From an uncultured Holophagaceae bacterium (lineage in GTDB: Bacteria > Acidobacteriota > Holophagae > Holophagales > Holophagaceae): 9,737 nt of DNA. The notes below the pieces were generated by a model. That model saw only the letters and a program-made list of their open reading frames with translations, was not told the DNA's origin and did no database searches. The DNA is taken from positions 1 to 9,737 of the forward strand of contig CAIRAS010000334.1 in the NCBI GenBank assembly GCA_903876615.1, in the 5' to 3' direction. Position numbers and translations under genes: made by a program. This document shows, in pieces, positions 7,468 through 9,737 of the stretch; position 1 is the stretch's first letter; each line of letters starts with the position of its first letter.

Positions 7468-7656
7468 ATAAATCAGCACAGGGTGTGACAATAGATCAAA
7501 TCACCCCGACAAGGGCTGGCGCGACTAGCCAGGGCCAATGGTAGCGCGAGATTCCTGGTTTGGGCTAGGGGTTCAGGCTGCTGGCAAGTCGCCCAGTCTT
7601 TCCACAGAACCGGGGTCACAGCGCTGAAGCGGTGGCCTTCCCAAAACCGGAATGCC
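7445..7656. other. Intergenic stretch between the tRNA gene and the TetR gene
   Basis: I find no convincing gene here. The part to about 7500 is A/T-rich and the rest returns to the GC level of the neighbours. A small inverted repeat CTGGC-N7-GCCAG downstream of the TetR gene has no T-run and is a weak terminator candidate for that gene. Confidence 0.5.
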
Positions 7657-8532
7657 TCAGGAGCCTCTGCTTGCGTCGATGTGGCGTTCGATTCCATCCA
7701 GGACGCGCTCAAGGCCGAAGTCGAAGCCCTCTTCCATCGTGCGTGGCCGGCCAGCGCGCCCTGGCAGCGGAGACGCCTCCGAAATGCCCCCCGACTGGGA
7801 GGTGAGAATGGCGGACAGCCTCGGGTAGCGCGGGTTGTGGATCGCACGACCGAGGTCCCTGCCCACAGCCTGCGCCCACAGCTCGTCCGACATGCCCCGG
7901 GACCTGGCGCGCGCCAGCGAGATGGCCGTATCAGAGGCTCCGCTCACGTAGGCGTGCACCACGCTCAGCATGTCCATCAGGTCCTCGGGGCTCAACCCCG
8001 TGTCGGCAAGGGCCTCCAGGAGCGCTTCATGCCAGCTCAGCCAGTTGGGGCCATGGGGCGCCGCGACGAACGGCAGCTCCGCCAGCCAAGGTCGTGCAAT
8101 CAACATCGCCCGCTTCGCATAGGCCCAGGCAACCACTTCCTGACGCCAGCCCTGACGCGGGCCGCTCCTGGGCGGCGGCGTCCCCATGGCAGCGTCCACC
8201 GAAGCGTCGATCAGCGCTTCCTTGTTCGGGAAGTAGCGGTAGAGCGCCATGGTGGTGAACCCAAGCCTTTCGGCGACCGCGTACATCGTGAGCGCAGCGA
8301 GACCGTTCTGGTCGGCCACGCTGATCGCTGCCTGGACGATGTCTTCGCGGCTCATCGTGGGCTTGGCCCCCCGGCTCGGCCGGGGCGGAGTCTCCCAGAG
8401 CAGCTCACTGCGCTTCTGAAGGTCAAGAGCCGCGCCTTCGGGGTTGGCAGGTGTCTGTGGGAGGTCCTCACGGCGTCGCCCACCCTTCGTCTCAGGGCTC
8501 GGCCGATCCCCCTGGCCAGTCCTTCCTGTCAT
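7657..8532 (-). CDS. TetR/AcrR family repressor with TetR_C-like ligand domain
   Basis: The 291-residue protein starts at the ATG at 8532, which has AAGGAG 4 nt upstream; a longer reading from 8616 would run through the operator and promoter and lacks a ribosome site. Residues 1-42 are polar and charged, an extension absent from most TetR proteins. ELLWE (43-47) and RPSRGAKPTMSREDIV (51-66) lead into the helix-turn-helix domain (about 60-107), with recognition region LTMYAVAERLGFTTMALYRYFPNKEALI. The C-terminal domain (about 127-285), with RQGWRQEVVAWAYAKRAML and RPWLAELP, resembles the tetracycline-repressor-like class (TetR_C), which commonly controls nearby membrane or efflux genes in response to a small molecule. 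It is divergent from an outer-membrane barrel gene, with a palindrome between them, so it very likely represses that unit and itself. The inducer is unknown. Confidence 0.92.
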   Translation of the reverse strand: MTGRTGQGDRPSPETKGGRRREDLPQTPANPEGAALDLQKRSELLWETPPRPSRGAKPTMSREDIVQAAISVADQNGLAALTMYAVAERLGFTTMALYRYFPNKEALIDASVDAAMGTPPPRSGPRQGWRQEVVAWAYAKRAMLIARPWLAELPFVAAPHGPNWLSWHEALLEALADTGLSPEDLMDMLSVVHAYVSGASDTAISLARARSRGMSDELWAQAVGRDLGRAIHNPRYPRLSAILTSQSGGISEASPLPGRAGRPRTMEEGFDFGLERVLDGIERHIDASRGS

Positions 8533-8558
8533 GTCGCTCCTTTTCCCAAAAAAGTACC

Positions 8559-8586
8559 TTGAACGAAACTGTGTATAGCATACACT
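8559..8586 (+). promoter_or_regulatory. Putative promoter of the outer-membrane barrel gene
   Basis: TTGAAC (8559-8564) and TACACT (8581-8586) are separated by 16 nt and each match four of six consensus positions. Transcription would start near 8593, leaving a leader of about 36 nt with AGGAGA at 8618-8623. The -10 overlaps the palindrome, consistent with repression by the divergent TetR protein. Confidence 0.5.
8571..8585. promoter_or_regulatory. Probable TetR operator (perfect palindrome)
   Basis: GTGTAT-AGC-ATACAC is a perfect inverted repeat with 6-bp arms, 15 bp long, the size and shape usual for TetR dimer sites. It lies in the 96-bp gap between the divergent starts, overlaps the -10 and spacer of the barrel gene's promoter, and is 39 bp from the TetR start codon. 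One bound dimer could therefore control both directions. The palindrome is seen directly; the binding is inferred from position. Confidence 0.72.
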
Positions 8587-8628
8587 ATTGTTTGTGAGAC
8601 AAAGACTCATCCCCATCAGGAGAACCTC

Positions 8629-9291
8629 GTGTCCAACAACTCCTTTACTATCAACACTCCTTCACGTAATACCCGTGTCGGTCGCCAGGGATTCTCTCGG
8701 AAAGTGGTCGCGACCATGGGAGCCATCCTCCTGCTCTTGGCCTCGACGCGCCCGGCCGCAGCCCAGACACCGCCCCAGCCCCCGGCGGCTTGGGAGTTCT
8801 ACGTCTCCGGTGGTTGGCTCATCCCCACCGGCGCCCAGCGGGCCAGCCTCAAGGGCGCGGACCTGACTGCGGTGGTGGTGTCCTATGTCCCGCACCCGTC
8901 CTTCGCCATCACGGCCACCTTTGAGTGGGCGCGGAGCCACGACCTCGCCATCGCGGGGGAGCCCAAGCTCGACATCTTCATCGGTGATGTCGGAGCGGAA
9001 GCACGCGGGCCCCAGCTGTCCCTGGGCAGCACGTGGAAGGTCGCACCCTTTCTCGGCGCCGGTGGTGGCGCCCGGAGCACCAACATCCCCAGGCTCCCCA
9101 CCGATCCCACCACCAGCCTCACCGCCTATGGCAGTGCTGGCGGCGAGTTCGCCATTCACCGCGTGCACCTGCGCCTTGAGATTCGGGACTATGTTTCCAG
9201 CTTCAAGCCGCTCGCAGGCAGCGGCAAGGCCGCGACGCGCAACGATGTCGTCATCATGCTCGGCCTGCGCTTCGTCAAGAAAGGAGCGTAA
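8629..9291 (+). CDS. Small outer-membrane beta-barrel protein
   Basis: The 220-residue product starts with GTG at 8629, supported by AGGAGA 5 nt upstream. It has a long signal peptide: a polar N-region (1-24), RKVVATMGAILLLLAS (24-39) and RPAAAQ, with cleavage after about residue 45. The mature part, roughly 175 residues, consists of alternating short amphipathic strands: AWEFYVSGGWLIP, ADLTAVVVSYVPHP, FAITATFEWARS, LSLGSTWKVAPFLGAGGGAR, LTAYGSAGGEFAI, VHLRLEIRDYVSSF and a closing VVIMLGLRF. This is the 8-strand OmpA/OmpX-like pattern with a late aromatic residue before a basic tail (VKKGA). No OmpA peptidoglycan-binding domain follows. The function is unknown; such barrels can be adhesins, sensors or porin-like. 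It is under the divergent TetR and is followed 6 nt later by a DUF2306 gene, so the two are co-transcribed. Confidence 0.83.
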   Translation: MSNNSFTINTPSRNTRVGRQGFSRKVVATMGAILLLLASTRPAAAQTPPQPPAAWEFYVSGGWLIPTGAQRASLKGADLTAVVVSYVPHPSFAITATFEWARSHDLAIAGEPKLDIFIGDVGAEARGPQLSLGSTWKVAPFLGAGGGARSTNIPRLPTDPTTSLTAYGSAGGEFAIHRVHLRLEIRDYVSSFKPLAGSGKAATRNDVVIMLGLRFVKKGA

Positions 9292-9297
9292 GAAGAC

Positions 9298-9737
9298 GTG
9301 AAGACCTCTGCTCCGAAAGCCGAATGGCTGCTACCCGCCGGGTTGATCGGGCTCAGCTTCTTCCCCGTTCTGGCGGGCGCCTTCCGCCTCTTTCAACTTG
9401 GGGGCGGCGCAGGGATCACGCCCGAAAACGCCCGCTTCTTCGCGACCCCCCTGCCCATCGTGCTGCACCTTATCAGCGTCACCATCTACTGCATTCTGGG
9501 CGCCTTCCAGTTTGTCCCCGGTTTTCGCCAGCGCCGGCCCAACTGGCACCGCATGGCGGGTCGGATTGTCGTCCCTTGTGGGCTGGTCGCTGCCCTCACG
9601 GGTCTGTGGATGGCCCAGTATTATCCCCGCCCCCTCTTTGACGGCACGCTCCTGTACGCCATCCGGCTGGTAGTCGGTGTGGCGATGGTGCTGTTCATCG
9701 CTCTCGGCATGGCCGCCATCGGGCGGCAGGACATCCC
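9298..9737 (+). CDS. DUF2306 family membrane protein (partial, runs off the window)
   Basis: The frame is open from a GTG at 9298 to the window end, giving the first 146 residues. The GTG lies 6 nt after the stop of the barrel gene, with AGGAG at 9282-9286 as ribosome site. The protein is multi-spanning: helices near 10-31, 52-73, 88-105 and 119-141. Family-specific features are RFFATPLPIVLHLIS (46-60, His57) and AFQFVPGFRQRRPNWHRMAGR (69-89, His84), the pattern 'H...lG..Qf....R.....HR..G' of DUF2306. The conserved histidines hint at haem or metal binding, but the biochemical role of DUF2306 is not established. It forms an operon with the barrel gene and probably answers to the same TetR. The C-terminal part lies beyond the window. 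Confidence 0.82.
   Translation, partial: MKTSAPKAEWLLPAGLIGLSFFPVLAGAFRLFQLGGGAGITPENARFFATPLPIVLHLISVTIYCILGAFQFVPGFRQRRPNWHRMAGRIVVPCGLVAALTGLWMAQYYPRPLFDGTLLYAIRLVVGVAMVLFIALGMAAIGRQDI

Noticed and set aside
7487..7507. TGTGA...TCAC arrangement resembling a CRP site
   Set aside because: The half-sites are 12 nt apart instead of 6, and one outer position is wrong, so it does not fit a CRP site.
7681..8562. A 293-codon plus-strand open frame opposite the TetR gene
   Set aside because: It is antisense to an intact TetR family gene and rich in Arg/Pro/His with no family pattern.

Overview
The window is GC-rich bacterial chromosome with dense genes, short or overlapping junctions and clear Shine-Dalgarno sites. 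Outer-membrane and envelope genes point to a Gram-negative (diderm) host. The overall style would fit Acidobacteriota such as the Holophaga/Geothrix group, but that is an impression from protein style, not a demonstrated placement. I see no CRISPR array, insertion sequence, integrase, rRNA or obvious phage boundary.

Left part (about 1-6200) is all on the minus strand. Read in transcription order it holds a membrane fatty acyl desaturase, a small DUF2062 membrane protein coupled to it by an ATGA overlap, then after 44 bp a MacAB-like efflux set: periplasmic adaptor, ABC ATPase and two different FtsX/MacB-type permeases, mostly joined by ATGA overlaps. A 191-bp gap with four consecutive GC-rich stem-loops follows, then a PadR-type repressor with its own recognisable promoter. 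An inverted repeat sits between that promoter's -35 and -10 elements. The first 44 bases may be the start of one more gene behind padR, possibly a HAAS/DUF1700-like partner. The likely story is a PadR-controlled envelope efflux operon, perhaps co-transcribed with the lipid desaturation pair.

Middle part (about 6155-7430): a plus-strand gene encodes a predicted exported protein with two similar halves. Each half vaguely resembles the phage tail-tube/Hcp (gp19-like) fold. It converges on a minus-strand tRNA-Arg(CCG), and an 11-bp GC-rich hairpin between them can serve as terminator for both. This exported duplicated protein is the least explained gene in the window.

Right part (about 7657-9737): a TetR-family repressor with a long polar N-terminal extension is divergent from a small outer-membrane beta-barrel protein and a DUF2306 multi-spanning membrane protein that runs off the window end. 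A perfect palindrome (GTGTAT-N3-ATACAC) between the divergent genes overlaps the barrel gene's predicted -10 and is the probable TetR operator.

Most of the window is recognisable accessory envelope biology. No clearly new multi-gene system was found. The best leads are the exported gp19-like duplicated protein, the stem-loop cluster before padR, and the two predicted operators.
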